A stretch of DNA of 64,000 bases from Deminuibacter sp966424055 (GCA_966424055.1 CBJLMB010000012.1:91286-155285), one strand, 5' to 3'. Counted from the first letter of the stretch, positions 34,695 to 44,778 are shown. Program-made: numbers and translations. Notes: a model not told the origin generated them from the letters alone.

Positions 34695-35717
34695 ATGAAG
34701 AAAATAGGATTTCTATCGTTTGGGCATTGGTCTAACCATCCGGCTTATAGAACCCGTACGGCGAGCGACACATTGCTGCAGTCTATCGATCTGGCTGTTG
34801 CTGCGGAAGAAATTGGTTTAGACGGCGCCTATTTCCGGGTGCATCATTTTGCGGCCCAGCTGGCTTCTCCGTTTCCTTTGCTTTCGGCTATTGGTGCCAA
34901 AACAAGCAAGATAGAAATTGGAACGGGTGTAATTGATATGCGCTATGAAAATCCACTGTATATGGTGGAAGATGCCGGGGCTGCTGACTTAATTTCAAGG
35001 GGGCGATTGCAATTGGGGATCAGCAGGGGTTCGCCCGAACAGGTCATTGATGGATGGCGGTATTTTGGCTATGAGCCGGCCGAAGGAGAAACCGACGCAG
35101 ATATGGGACGCCGTAAGGCTTTGGAATTCCTGGACAAGCTGAAGGGTATTGGTTTTGCCCAGCCTAACCCATACCCGATGTTTCCCAATCCTCCAGGCCT
35201 GCTGCGTTTGGAACCACACTCAGAAGGACTGCGGGAACGCATTTGGTGGGGAGCCGCTTCTAATGCTACAGCTGTTTGGGCTGCTGAAAATGGCATGTTC
35301 CTGCAGAGCTCTACACTGAAATACCATGAAAGTGATAAGCCTTTTCATGTACAGCAGGCAGAACAGATCAGGCTGTACAAAGAGGCATGGAAAAAAGCAG
35401 GCCACCAGCGCGAACCGAGGGTATCGGTGAGCCGGTCTATTTTCGCATTGGTAAACGATCAGGACCGTTATCTCTTTGGCAATGAAACCAACCGGGTTGA
35501 TCAGATAGGGATGATTGAACAGGATAAGCGCGCTATTTTCGGCAGAAGCTATGCTGCAGAGCCAGATCAGCTCATCAAAGAATTGGCTGAAGACGAGGCC
35601 ATCCAGGAAGCAGATACGCTTCTTTTAACGATTCCCAATACATTGGGTGTTGATTACAATGTACATGTATTGTCTTCTATTTTGAAACATGTGGCACCCG
35701 GATTGGGCTGGCGTTAA
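34695..35717 (+). CDS. LLM class flavin-dependent oxidoreductase
   Basis: A 340-residue luciferase-like monooxygenase: FLSFGHWSNHPAYRTRTASD, then AEEIGLDGAYFRVHHFA, TSKIEIGTGVIDMRYENPLY, GRLQLGISRGSPEQ. The TIM-barrel FMN-binding pattern is intact, and the long insert with PGLLRLEPHSEGLR is typical of the MsnO8/YhbW-like subgroup. It oxidises an unknown substrate with reduced flavin. Probably an independent transcription unit ended by the terminator at 35861. Confidence 0.9.
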   Translation: MKKIGFLSFGHWSNHPAYRTRTASDTLLQSIDLAVAAEEIGLDGAYFRVHHFAAQLASPFPLLSAIGAKTSKIEIGTGVIDMRYENPLYMVEDAGAADLISRGRLQLGISRGSPEQVIDGWRYFGYEPAEGETDADMGRRKALEFLDKLKGIGFAQPNPYPMFPNPPGLLRLEPHSEGLRERIWWGAASNATAVWAAENGMFLQSSTLKYHESDKPFHVQQAEQIRLYKEAWKKAGHQREPRVSVSRSIFALVNDQDRYLFGNETNRVDQIGMIEQDKRAIFGRSYAAEPDQLIKELAEDEAIQEADTLLLTIPNTLGVDYNVHVLSSILKHVAPGLGWR

Positions 35718-35860
35718 ATTGGGGGTAGTTGTCTTGGTTTTATTTGAAAATAATAAAGCGGTATCTGCTGACACCGCAGATAAGCCAGTGTTGTATGGTC
35801 TCCGGATTATTGAGACTATGATTGGCTAAAAGAATACCCGAAAAAATAGTGTCTAAAAGG

Positions 35861-35896
35861 AAGAGGCTGCTCAAGATCAATGAGCGGCCTCTTTTA
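35861..35896. terminator. Bidirectional terminator
   Basis: AAGAGGCTGCTC (35861-35872) pairs with GAGCGGCCTCTT (35882-35893) with one mismatch, followed by TTTT. Lies between the convergent LLM and MarR-GNAT genes. Confidence 0.75.
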
Positions 35897-35929
35897 TTCG
35901 GTACCTGATGTTGACAGTTGTTGTTTTGC

Positions 35930-36919
35930 TCATTTTCTTTTTCCCGTATTGCGGCCCTCGTTCGCCAGGTCAAGCTCCATCTGAATATTGCTGCGTTTAT
36001 AAGGACTGGTGTGGCCGGTGGTTTTTTTGAACCCTAGTTTCTGGTAAAGGCTGATGGCCGGTTTGAGGATAGTATTGCTTTCAAGGAAAAGCCGGGAGGC
36101 GCCCAGGGCAATAGCTTTGTCAATCGCTGCCTGCGCCAGCAGGTAACCGATACCTTTGCCTTGTACCGCCGGACTAACAGCCATTTTGGCCAGTTCAAAA
36201 TCATAATCGGGATCGTTCATCTTTAACAGCGCGCAGGTACCTACAGGTTTGTCGTTCTGCAAGGCAATAAAAATATATCCGCCTTTGTTCAGTATATATT
36301 TTTTGGGATGTTCCAGTGCAATACGGTCTGCTTCTTCCAGCTCGAACCAGGTAGCGATCCATTCTTCATTTAATTGCTGAAAAGCACGGTGGTACTTGTC
36401 CTGGTAATCTACTATCCTGATCGCTTTTCTTTCCCGTTTTTTTCTTTGCTCCTGTACCCGCTTATAAAGCGATTGCTGGTCAAGCAGGAACTCCCATTCT
36501 GCCAGAGCCTCCCATAAATTATGCGTGGCTTCATGGGTCAGTGCTTCAATGGCATTGCCAACATCTATGTATTGTTCCCTGATCTTTTCTGTTAAAGCTA
36601 TTCCTTTCCGGGTAAGGGCTACAAGGTTCTGCCGTTTGTCTGTTGTTTTTTTGTTTTCTGCTACCAGTCCGGCAGCGGTCATTTCCCTGATGATCTTACT
36701 GACTGAAGGCTGCGAATGCCCTATTTGATTCGCGATTTCGGTAATGGTCTTTTTGCCATCTTCTGAAAGAACAAAGAACACAGGAAACCATTTGGGCGCC
36801 AGGTCTACACCATACAATTCATACAGTTTGCCTGCATCTTCAGTCACTTTGGCCGCGAGCAGGCGAAGCCTGGAGCCCAGGGCCATTTTACCGGTTTTTG
36901 AAAACAATTCTATACTCAT
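35930..36919 (-). CDS. MarR-GNAT fusion: regulator with acetyltransferase domain
   Basis: A 329-residue protein. Residues 1-150 are a MarR winged helix (TEIANQIGHSQPSVSKIIRE, then KKTTDKRQNLVALT). Residues 165-320 are a GNAT domain with the acetyl-CoA loop VSPAVQGKGIGYLL and YQKLGFKKTTG. This two-domain architecture is known in many bacteria, but the acetylated substrate is generally not. A perfect palindrome overlaps its start codon, suggesting autorepression. Confidence 0.92.
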   Translation of the reverse strand: MSIELFSKTGKMALGSRLRLLAAKVTEDAGKLYELYGVDLAPKWFPVFFVLSEDGKKTITEIANQIGHSQPSVSKIIREMTAAGLVAENKKTTDKRQNLVALTRKGIALTEKIREQYIDVGNAIEALTHEATHNLWEALAEWEFLLDQQSLYKRVQEQRKKRERKAIRIVDYQDKYHRAFQQLNEEWIATWFELEEADRIALEHPKKYILNKGGYIFIALQNDKPVGTCALLKMNDPDYDFELAKMAVSPAVQGKGIGYLLAQAAIDKAIALGASRLFLESNTILKPAISLYQKLGFKKTTGHTSPYKRSNIQMELDLANEGRNTGKRK

Positions 36920-36941
36920 AACTAATTACATAATTAGTTAT
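36918..36941 (-). promoter_or_regulatory. Operator-like palindrome overlapping the MarR-GNAT start codon
   Basis: ATAACTAATTA-CA-TAATTAGTTAT is an 11-bp perfect inverted repeat (36918-36928 with 36931-36941). Its last two bases are the first two of the ATG (read on the minus strand), so a bound protein would block ribosome access or transcription. Confidence 0.75.
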
Positions 36942-37400
36942 GTAAATTTAGAGAATGAATGCCAATTACAAAAAATAATTTTTTAATCATGTCCAGCTGA
37001 AACTGGAAAACATTTTCAGTTCTGCGTTTTTGGCGTGTTCTGCTAGATAAAAAGCCGGTTTGTCCATAAGGGTTAACCAGCCGCTGAAGTGTCATGCCAA
37101 AAATTGGATATGCCGCGTAAAACCGTTCTTGTGCAGAAATCAGCATTTAACCCCACTCTTCCCAGGCGTGGCGATGTTCAGCATAACACCATAGTGGTAA
37201 AAGTAAAGGCGATCAATACAATGGAATGCGAAATGCAGTACCGGACATTGAGCCGAAAAGAATGGCTACAACAATTACAGGTTTGGTATTACCGTACATT
37301 TTAAAAGCACTTTTTTAGCTATAGAAATGCTAATATTGCGGTCATACTTTTTTAAGCAGCACTTGTGCAGTATCTTACTCGATCCCCAAAAAACTGCTGC
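36942..37400. other. Intergenic region, ~460 bases
   Basis: No supported gene. A 71-codon GTG ORF at 37089-37304 has no protein-like features. A short segment (about 36990-37040) weakly resembles part of the dispersed repeat at 18783. Confidence 0.4.
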
Positions 37401-37976
37401 ATGAAAAAAGCCGGTCCCGCGCATAAGGCACTGGTTGTGGATATTCTGGCCTCCTCTTTCCATGACAATCTAAGTGTGAATTATATTGTTAAACAGGATA
37501 ACAACAAAGCCAGTCGCATCCGTTCGCTGATGGCATATTCTTTTGATACCTGTTTATTATCCGGGGAAGTTTTTCTTTCTGAAGATGAAACAGCTTGTGT
37601 GTTGGTGATGTACCCGGATAAAAAGAAAACCAGCCTGGCATCGGTTGTATTAGATATAAAACTGGTTTGGCAGGTGATAGGCCTGGGTAATTTGCGGAAG
37701 GTGATGGCCAGGGAAGCGGTGATCAAGCAAACCCGGTATAAAGAAATAATGACCTATCTCTGGTTCATCGGCGTACGGCCCGGCCACCAGCAAAAAGGAA
37801 CAGGGCGTCGTTTGCTTCAGGAAATTATACAATATAGCGATGCACAAAAACGTTCGGTTTACCTCGAAACATCCATGCCGAAAAACCTGCCCTGGTATAA
37901 ACAAGCAGGCTTTGAAATATATGCTGAAAAATATCCCGGTTACCGGCTTTATTTTCTCCGGAGAGCATGGCAATGA
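37401..37976 (+). CDS. GNAT family N-acetyltransferase
   Basis: A 191-residue protein from the ATG at 37401. The C-terminal GNAT fold has LWFIGVRPGHQQKGTGRRLL (acetyl-CoA loop R/Q-x-x-G-x-G), VYLETSMPKNLPWYKQAGFE. The N-terminal half (VVDILASSFHDNLSVNYIVK) is typical of the subgroup related to wall- or toxin-acetylating enzymes. Substrate unknown. The longer ORF from 37365 begins at a non-ATG codon. Confidence 0.85.
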   Translation: MKKAGPAHKALVVDILASSFHDNLSVNYIVKQDNNKASRIRSLMAYSFDTCLLSGEVFLSEDETACVLVMYPDKKKTSLASVVLDIKLVWQVIGLGNLRKVMAREAVIKQTRYKEIMTYLWFIGVRPGHQQKGTGRRLLQEIIQYSDAQKRSVYLETSMPKNLPWYKQAGFEIYAEKYPGYRLYFLRRAWQ

Positions 37977-38076
37977 TCCTCGCATGATAAAGCATGGTCT
38001 CAGCTTGGTTGCACAGTAAAATGATCTCCTGGTTATTTTGTCGTTTTTTTCCAAAACACCTATAGTGCGCAGCGGG

Positions 38077-38084
38077 TAATTTTG
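38077..38084 (+). promoter_or_regulatory. Putative -7 promoter element
   Basis: TAATTTTG matches the Bacteroidota TAnnTTTG consensus 12 bases before the ATG of the SRPBCC gene. No good -33 TTTG is at the right distance, so the call is tentative. Confidence 0.35.
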
Positions 38085-38096
38085 TTTTAAAAGAAA

Positions 38097-38597
38097 ATGG
38101 TAAAGCTATTACTACCTGTATGGATGTTGCTTTTGCCGCTGTTGCTCACCGCGCAGAAAGGCTATCCGCTAACAACGGTCATGCAGGCAAAAAACAATGA
38201 TCATATGACTTATCCCGTAAAATTTATCAGCGTGTCTATCCGCAAGCCGGTGGCTGAAGTGTATGCCTATGCATCCCATCCTGAAAATATGCCCCGGTGG
38301 GCACATGGTCTTGTTCGGTCAATACACAAGGAAGGAGCATTGTGGATAGGAGAATCCGTTCTGGGAAAAATAAAAGTACGGTTTACGCCACCAAACGATT
38401 TCGGTATCCTGGATCATGATGTTACCCTGGAATCCGGAGAAACGATTGCTAACCCGATGCGGGTAATACCCAATCATGAAGGTGCTGAGCTGGTGTTTAC
38501 TTTATTCTGGCTGCCCGGCAGAACTGAAGCACAGTTTAAAGAGGATGCTGGTATGGTGCAAAGCGACCTGGAGCGGCTGAAAGCACTGTTGGAATAA
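38097..38597 (+). CDS. Secreted SRPBCC family protein
   Basis: A 166-residue protein with a hydrophobic N-terminus that is probably a signal peptide (MLLLPLLLTAQ) and an SRPBCC body: VSIRKPVAEVYAYASHPEN, MPRWAHGL, ending QSDLERLKALLE. Export of this normally cytoplasmic fold is somewhat unusual. The next gene begins 82 bases downstream on the same strand. Confidence 0.8.
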   Translation: MVKLLLPVWMLLLPLLLTAQKGYPLTTVMQAKNNDHMTYPVKFISVSIRKPVAEVYAYASHPENMPRWAHGLVRSIHKEGALWIGESVLGKIKVRFTPPNDFGILDHDVTLESGETIANPMRVIPNHEGAELVFTLFWLPGRTEAQFKEDAGMVQSDLERLKALLE

Positions 38598-38679
38598 GCG
38601 TATGCCGGATGGCTGCCGGCGATGTTCTTTCTTTTATATCAGTATTTACCTTAGTATTGCAACTGCTATTAAAAACACT

Positions 38680-40818
38680 ATGTCGCAACCAGTTGCTGTA
38701 TTTGGGAAAATACCTGTTTCAGAAAGATCATTCAAGGCATTCCTGAAAACCGGTAATGCAGATCGCCTCGTCGCATTTATTTTTTCAGAACTGGATGATC
38801 CGGGGCGCAATTTCTATGTTTTCCGTTACCTGAAAAAAGAAGCAGCTGTTTTTGCTTTTTTTTATTTTAATTATGGTAACAGGGATTTGCTGTTGCAATC
38901 TGTTCCCCTCACTGTTTTACTGGCACTTGCTCCTTTTGCAGCACCGCAGGCAACAGGTCATGTACTGGCCACACTGGATGCATTGAATTTGGGCAAGGAA
39001 GATAATATTGCCGCTTATCGTATACAGGAAGGGCAGGTCACCGAAATTTCTGCTATTACTGATGAAGAATGGAATTTGTTGCTGAAAGATGTAAAAAAAT
39101 ATTTTTTCAATAAAGCGACTGCTGATTTTGCCAGCGAATTTCACAGGGGGCAACTGGTGGATACTGCTATTGTTAAAAAATGTACTGCACTGGCAGAAGA
39201 AAAAAGAAAAACACAGGTGCTACAAAACCTGCATACCGCCAGCTTTACCAGCCCGCTGCATTTTTTTGACAACTATTACTATAACGGGCAGTTTATTTAT
39301 TATTCCTTCGGTATAATAGCCGTACTGGATAAGATCAATCCGCTGGCATTCAAACAAACAGCTTATGGCGGCACAGACGGGAATTATGTTGCTATAGGCG
39401 GAACGCTGATCAAAGCAGATGCGGCTACGTTTAAAAAGCTGCAGAAATATGAAAATGTGTACTACACATCTGCAACAGGCGTGTACGATGCACAACTGCA
39501 GCCAGTGCCGGAGGCTGACCCCGCCAGTTTTCGCCTGGCAGATGAATACCACGCAACCGATAAAGCACATATTTACTTTAACGGGCTGGTTATCGACAAA
39601 ACAGAGGTAGGCAGGTATACGCTTTATACAAAGGGCTATTTCTGGGCGAATATTGTGCTGATGGGGGAGAAGACAGTATATGTTGGTAAAGAGAAAATCA
39701 CTGTAGATGCCGCGAGCTTCACCATAGTGCATTATCCGGCCGGTATTCACCATAATAATTATTTTGTGCTGGTGGCGAAAGACAGGGAGGGTACGATGAT
39801 CTTGTATAAAAAATACCCGTACAAAGATCCAGTACAGTTATTAAGGGATGAAGACCCCGATGCATTTATCGCTTCAGTGAAAGCAACCTTAAACCAGGCA
39901 ACAGCGCATGTGGAAAAGATACCGCCACCACCCCGTGGCGGAGACAATGGCGAAGCCTACTATCATTCATTCTCCAACTGGGCACAACAGTATTTTGATA
40001 CTTATTTTGAAGAGCACCGGTACGATTATGACCTGTACCGGCTGATCAATAATTATTTTGCCACTTGCTTCGAATTAAAAAAATATACCGAAGCGATTCT
40101 TTTATATGAAAAGATAAAAGATACCGCATGGCTGAATCCTCACTTGTTCCATCATACGGCCTGCCTGTATATGGCATTGCACGAACAGGAGAAAGCAATT
40201 GCAGAACTGCGCAAAGCACTGGTATATGGCTACAGCGAAATAGACAGGATATGGACCGATAAAGACCTGGAACCCATCTGGACGAATGAAAAATTTGTAC
40301 AGCTGCGCAATTTTCACCAGGCCAACCCACACCCAGTTGCCAGCCTGGAATTACTGGAAGCCATTGTGCAGCTACAGGCAAATAAAGGGGTAGAGCGTTT
40401 TGCCAAAACAATTATCCGTGAACTGCCTAACAGGGTGTATTTCCCTGATCCGGCCACAATTCCCGAACATACCGGCGATGCAACCCTGGATGCCCATTAC
40501 AAAAAATACCGCGAACTGCTGGCGACAGTGTTTGTAACCTGTTTTAATAACGGACTGATAACTGAATATGATGCACTCTACCGGGTATATTGTAAACATG
40601 CAGCCATTACACCACAGGTGCACTACCTTGTTTTGCAGAACTTGTTCCGGCATGCACATTTTAGTGGTCATGCCAATCAAGAGGAGCTGGAGAAATGCCT
40701 GCTCGTAGTTGCTTTGCTGAAAGAAGCTGTCAACAGAATTACAGATGAAGAACAAAAAGCAGCGGCAACAGCTGCTTTTAACGATGATGGCTTTTTCCAG
40801 TTCGTGCTTGGTTTGTAA
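38680..40818 (+). CDS. DKNYY domain and TPR-like protein
   Basis: A 712-residue protein from the ATG at 38680. Residues 1-180 are helical. Residues 180-400 carry DKNYY-type repeats (YGGTDGNYVAIGGTLIKAD, ATFKKLQKYENVYY, ATDKAHIYFNGLVIDKTEVG, KTVYVGKEKITVDAASFTIV). The C-terminal 300 residues contain TPR-like pairs (LLYEKIKDTAWLNPHLFH, LYMALHEQEKAIAELRKAL). DKNYY domains occur in predicted immunity and signalling proteins of polymorphic toxin systems. No toxin gene is next to it. No signal peptide. Function unknown. Confidence 0.75.
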   Translation: MSQPVAVFGKIPVSERSFKAFLKTGNADRLVAFIFSELDDPGRNFYVFRYLKKEAAVFAFFYFNYGNRDLLLQSVPLTVLLALAPFAAPQATGHVLATLDALNLGKEDNIAAYRIQEGQVTEISAITDEEWNLLLKDVKKYFFNKATADFASEFHRGQLVDTAIVKKCTALAEEKRKTQVLQNLHTASFTSPLHFFDNYYYNGQFIYYSFGIIAVLDKINPLAFKQTAYGGTDGNYVAIGGTLIKADAATFKKLQKYENVYYTSATGVYDAQLQPVPEADPASFRLADEYHATDKAHIYFNGLVIDKTEVGRYTLYTKGYFWANIVLMGEKTVYVGKEKITVDAASFTIVHYPAGIHHNNYFVLVAKDREGTMILYKKYPYKDPVQLLRDEDPDAFIASVKATLNQATAHVEKIPPPPRGGDNGEAYYHSFSNWAQQYFDTYFEEHRYDYDLYRLINNYFATCFELKKYTEAILLYEKIKDTAWLNPHLFHHTACLYMALHEQEKAIAELRKALVYGYSEIDRIWTDKDLEPIWTNEKFVQLRNFHQANPHPVASLELLEAIVQLQANKGVERFAKTIIRELPNRVYFPDPATIPEHTGDATLDAHYKKYRELLATVFVTCFNNGLITEYDALYRVYCKHAAITPQVHYLVLQNLFRHAHFSGHANQEELEKCLLVVALLKEAVNRITDEEQKAAATAAFNDDGFFQFVLGL

Positions 40819-40973
40819 TGGCTAGTAGGCCATTATCCTGAAAACAAAAACGATACGAAAAGCCCGCATTATCAGCCCCTGTAATGTTCTCCCTGCTGGC
40901 AATATATTCCCCTTATATGCTGGTCATTTTCAGGAACCGCCAGCACGCGATCCACAGCTATGGTAAACCTGCA

Positions 40974-43409
40974 TTATTCTGTTCTCAGGCTTTTTGCCGG
41001 GTTGATCAAAGACGCTTTGATGGTTTGAACGCTGATGGTAGCCAGCGCTATCAATAGTGTAAGCAGGCCTGCAGCAGGAAACAGCCACCAGCTGAGGCTG
41101 GTGCGGTAATTGAAGCCCTGCAGCCATTTATGGAGAAAATACCAGGCAATAGGGGTAGCAATCAGAAATGCCAGCAGCACCAGCCTGATAAAATCTTTTG
41201 ACAGCAATGCTGCTATCTCGCCTATGGAAGCACCCAGCACTTTTCTTACACCGATCTCTTTTCTGCGTTGTTCCATCACCAGTGATACAATGGCGAACAG
41301 GCCGAGGCAGGACAGCAATATGGCAATGACTGCTGCGGAGAAGAAAATAGAGGATAGCTTCTGCTCTTTTTCGTACCAGCGCCGTGTATTTTCTGTAACA
41401 TAAGATGCATTGATATTATTGTCGGCTTCAATGCTTTTGTAAGTATTGCGAACCAGGCTCATGGTTTGCGTTGGGTTACTGGTTTTTACTTTTACGAGGA
41501 TATAATTCAGGTTGAAATTTTTATTCATTTCAAGTGTAATGGGCGATAATTTTTCGTGCATAGAATACAAATGAAAATCAGGTATTATGCCAACAATATT
41601 CCATTTGGGTTTGGCACTGTCTGAATAAAAAGATAAACCCACCACATTTTTAGGGTCTGTTGCAAACTGCCTGGCCATGCTTTCACTTACGACCACATTG
41701 TTGACCGATGCTGCTGTATCTGAAGGATAATCCCTGCTGAAATCCCTGCCGGCAACCGTTTTTATACCAAGCGTTTTAAGATAATCGAAATCCACTGCAA
41801 CAATGCATGTTTCGATCGACTTGTCGTTGTAAGAAAAGCCAACAAAGGAACTGCTCTGGCTCAGGTCTTCGCCTACACCAAGATTGACAGAGCTGGCCGT
41901 AACACTTGTGATCTGTGTTTGTGATGACAACCGGCTTCGCAGTGCAGCCGCATATTGCCGGGTGTTGTCGGGATGCTTAACAGGGATGCTGATCACCGAT
42001 TCCTGTTCAAAACCCAGTGGCGCTTCTCGCAGGTGCTGAAACTGGCGGTAAATAATAAAAGTACTGCATATCAACAGGCTAGCCATCACAAACTGGAAAG
42101 TGATCAATCCATTGCGCAGCAGGGATGACCTGTTCACCGATACTTTCCCTTTCAGTACTTCCACTGCCTGGAAGCGCGATACCAGCCAGGCGGGATAACC
42201 GCCTGCCAGGAAAGAGACAAACAGCATGCCCCCGGTGATAGAGGCTATTACCCCGGGTTGCAGCAGGGTATTTATTTCCAGTTTTTCGGTAAACAGCTGA
42301 TTGATGGGTCCCAGCAGTAACAGGGAAATACCGAATGCAACACATACGGCAGCAACACATAACAGCAGGCTTTCGGTCCACAACTGGAAAAATATCTGTT
42401 TTTTTCCTGCGCCGATTGTTTTGCGAACACCCACTTCTTTTGCCCGTGTAAAAGAGCGGGCAACATTGAGGTTGATAAAATTGAAACAGGCAATGACCAG
42501 TACAACGGCTGCAATAAGTAAAAGTGTATACAGGTATGTTTTGCTTACCCCATTGGATGGGCTCAGCTCCGCATCAAAATGAAGGCTGGTGAAGGGAGCG
42601 ATTTTCAAACCACTATAATCCCCGTTTTTATCCTTGGTATAGCCTTTGCTTTTCAGGAGGTTTTCATCCTGTGGCATATGTTTTTTATACATCTGGCGTA
42701 TAGCGGCTTCTGCCTGTGCCTGGGTAATATGGGGTGCCAGCTGTACATATACAGGATGGTGCTGCGCATTCCAGTTCTGCTTCAGTTCCGGATAGCTGCT
42801 GTTGAGCTCGATACGTGCAAGTATATTGAAACGGATAGTAGAATTAGCTGGTGCATTTTCTACAACAGAAGATACTACCAGGTCTTTCCAGTCTTTGCCT
42901 ATTTTCACCGCCACAGTTTTACCCACAGGCTCTTCTTTGTCGAACAGTGCATTGGCAGTGGCCCGGTTAAGTACTACATTGCTGGTGCTGCCTAACGGCG
43001 CTGTTGTATTGCCTGCTATTACAGGAAAGGAGAACATGCTGAAAAAATCATTGTGCACAAGGGTGATACCTTTATCCAGCTCTTTGCTTTTGTAACGGAT
43101 ACCCTCACCCGCCCACATAACAGAAGTTGACCTGATGATACCCGGCACTTCTGTTTTAAGTGCAGGTGCAACCGGGTAACCCATCGATGAGCTTTTCCAG
43201 TCGCCATCCGATGTATGACTGAAACTATATACTTTATACAGCTGCGCTTTGTTTTGCTGAAACCGGTCGAACGAAAATTCGTACTGTACAATTAAGAAAA
43301 GCAGTATGCAGCAGGTAAACGCAACCGTAAGGCCGGTTACGTTGATCAGTGCAGTTGTTTTGTTTTTTACCAGGTTACGCCAGGCGGTAAGAAAATAGTT
43401 ACGTATCAT
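40974..43409 (-). CDS. ABC transporter permease (MacB/FtsX type)
   Basis: An 811-residue protein of the two-module Bacteroidota FtsX family. One N-terminal membrane segment (INVTGLTVAFTCCILLFLIV), a periplasmic MacB_PCD domain, three segments near residue 285-420, a second periplasmic domain and three final segments; REVGVRKTIGA- and RKEIGVRKVLGA-type motifs stand before each FtsX module. No ATPase gene is next to it, so it would need one encoded elsewhere. I used the ATG at 43409 (IRNYFLTAWRNL), the usual start for this family; the ORF extends to 43481. Confidence 0.88.
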   Translation of the reverse strand: MIRNYFLTAWRNLVKNKTTALINVTGLTVAFTCCILLFLIVQYEFSFDRFQQNKAQLYKVYSFSHTSDGDWKSSSMGYPVAPALKTEVPGIIRSTSVMWAGEGIRYKSKELDKGITLVHNDFFSMFSFPVIAGNTTAPLGSTSNVVLNRATANALFDKEEPVGKTVAVKIGKDWKDLVVSSVVENAPANSTIRFNILARIELNSSYPELKQNWNAQHHPVYVQLAPHITQAQAEAAIRQMYKKHMPQDENLLKSKGYTKDKNGDYSGLKIAPFTSLHFDAELSPSNGVSKTYLYTLLLIAAVVLVIACFNFINLNVARSFTRAKEVGVRKTIGAGKKQIFFQLWTESLLLCVAAVCVAFGISLLLLGPINQLFTEKLEINTLLQPGVIASITGGMLFVSFLAGGYPAWLVSRFQAVEVLKGKVSVNRSSLLRNGLITFQFVMASLLICSTFIIYRQFQHLREAPLGFEQESVISIPVKHPDNTRQYAAALRSRLSSQTQITSVTASSVNLGVGEDLSQSSSFVGFSYNDKSIETCIVAVDFDYLKTLGIKTVAGRDFSRDYPSDTAASVNNVVVSESMARQFATDPKNVVGLSFYSDSAKPKWNIVGIIPDFHLYSMHEKLSPITLEMNKNFNLNYILVKVKTSNPTQTMSLVRNTYKSIEADNNINASYVTENTRRWYEKEQKLSSIFFSAAVIAILLSCLGLFAIVSLVMEQRRKEIGVRKVLGASIGEIAALLSKDFIRLVLLAFLIATPIAWYFLHKWLQGFNYRTSLSWWLFPAAGLLTLLIALATISVQTIKASLINPAKSLRTE

Positions 43410-43584
43410 AAGTTGTTTTCTGCTGGTAATAGAGCTGTGCTCAATCATGTTCTCCATAAAAAATAACATGTAAAATGCCATTTGTTTAATACTTAATAAT
43501 CAGCAAGATACACCGTCATGAAAACATCAAATGTCCGGTTTTGATACAACGATCGTCCAGTTGTGAACGGGTTATGGCTTGTTC

Positions 43585-44778
43585 TTAACCACCGGTTATT
43601 TCCAGTACAAAACTACCCTGTGCACTGGCCTGGTGCGGGTCTGTTGCTGTTACCACAAATTCATACTCACCGGTATCGCGCGGTGTGCCTGTGAAAGATG
43701 CTGTTCGGCCATTAAACCGCAACCATCGGGGTAAGGGCTCGCCATTTTTGAGTGAAGCAGTGAAATGCAGTGTGCTGTTGCCATCATCATCTATAAAACT
43801 GCCTGGTGGCAAGCTGAAAGAAAAGCGCTTGCCGGTTTGGCCAGACTGGCGGCTGATTTTTGCTTTCAGGTAGGGCTCAAAATTGGTATGCCGCAAACTA
43901 TCGAGCAGGCGATCGAACCTGACCCAGTAAAAGGCACAGTCTTTCTCACTGGTTCCCCTTGAGTAAAATAAATATTTCTGGTCAGGCGAAACATACTGGC
44001 CAAAGCGGTGTGCCACGCCATCATTGATCAACGGCCCCAGGCTTTTGGGGTTTGTCCAGCTACCGTCGGGTTTATGATAACTGATGTATAGCTCGCATTC
44101 GAAAGAGGGCGTTTCTTTTGCACTGATGATGATATAAGATTCATCCGGTGCAATAAAAAAATCACCATCAAAGGCAGGTGTGTTCAAGGGCAGTCCCAGG
44201 CTTTGTATAGTGGTATCGCCGGATGCCGCAGTCAATATACAGAAATCGTAGGTGCTGAAATCTTTTATATTGCCGCCATTGCCATTGCTGCCCACGTAAA
44301 AACGGCCGCTGCGGGTGGGCATAAAATCATACAGGCCATAATTCTTTTTGATATACAGCACAGGCTGGCTCCAGCCGCCCGCTGTTTTTTCTGATCGCCA
44401 TACCTCTCCGCCATGCAGGCTGAAATACATTGCGTCACCATCAGGAGAGAGGGTAGGGTTGCGGAAATTTTTTAGCAATTCCCTGGAGCCTGTCCATTTG
44501 CCGTTGCTGAAAACAAAATACCTGGTATGGGCACCAACAGCGTTGTACCAGCTGAAGCCATTGGTATAATAACAGGCTTTGCCATCTGGGGTGAACACAA
44601 GCCTGCCAAGCACAATGCCTGAATCTACCAGCATGCCGGGGGCAAATATCCTGGGCGTATCATTGGGTTTGGGCTGGCCCAGGTAGGCATCAGGACTGTC
44701 GAGGAAATTTTGTTGCGATTTCAGTGCGGTGCTTAATGCAAGCATAGCTGCCAATACTAAAATTTGTCGTTTGCACAT
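43585..44778 (-). CDS. Secreted PD40-repeat protein with Ig-like domain
   Basis: A 397-residue protein with a signal peptide (to LKSQQ). The middle holds WD40-like PD40 repeats: LVFTPDGKACYYT, NPTLSPDGDAMYFS, FFIAPDESYIII and YVSPDQKYLFYS. The C-terminal 90 residues are a putative Ig (He_PIG/cadherin-like) domain: PRWLRFNGRTASFTGTP and YEFVVTATDPHQASA. Probably a cell-surface or periplasmic binding protein. It is divergent from the membrane-anchored putative regulator gene, 164 bases apart. Confidence 0.85.
   Translation of the reverse strand: MCKRQILVLAAMLALSTALKSQQNFLDSPDAYLGQPKPNDTPRIFAPGMLVDSGIVLGRLVFTPDGKACYYTNGFSWYNAVGAHTRYFVFSNGKWTGSRELLKNFRNPTLSPDGDAMYFSLHGGEVWRSEKTAGGWSQPVLYIKKNYGLYDFMPTRSGRFYVGSNGNGGNIKDFSTYDFCILTAASGDTTIQSLGLPLNTPAFDGDFFIAPDESYIIISAKETPSFECELYISYHKPDGSWTNPKSLGPLINDGVAHRFGQYVSPDQKYLFYSRGTSEKDCAFYWVRFDRLLDSLRHTNFEPYLKAKISRQSGQTGKRFSFSLPPGSFIDDDGNSTLHFTASLKNGEPLPRWLRFNGRTASFTGTPRDTGEYEFVVTATDPHQASAQGSFVLEITGG

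Noticed and set aside
36990..37040. Possible third copy of the dispersed repeat
   Set aside because: Only a short part (around TTCTGCGTTTT) resembles the other copies; may be chance.
37089..37304. 71-codon ORF between the MarR-GNAT and GNAT genes
   Set aside because: Starts at GTG without ribosome binding site and shows no family features.
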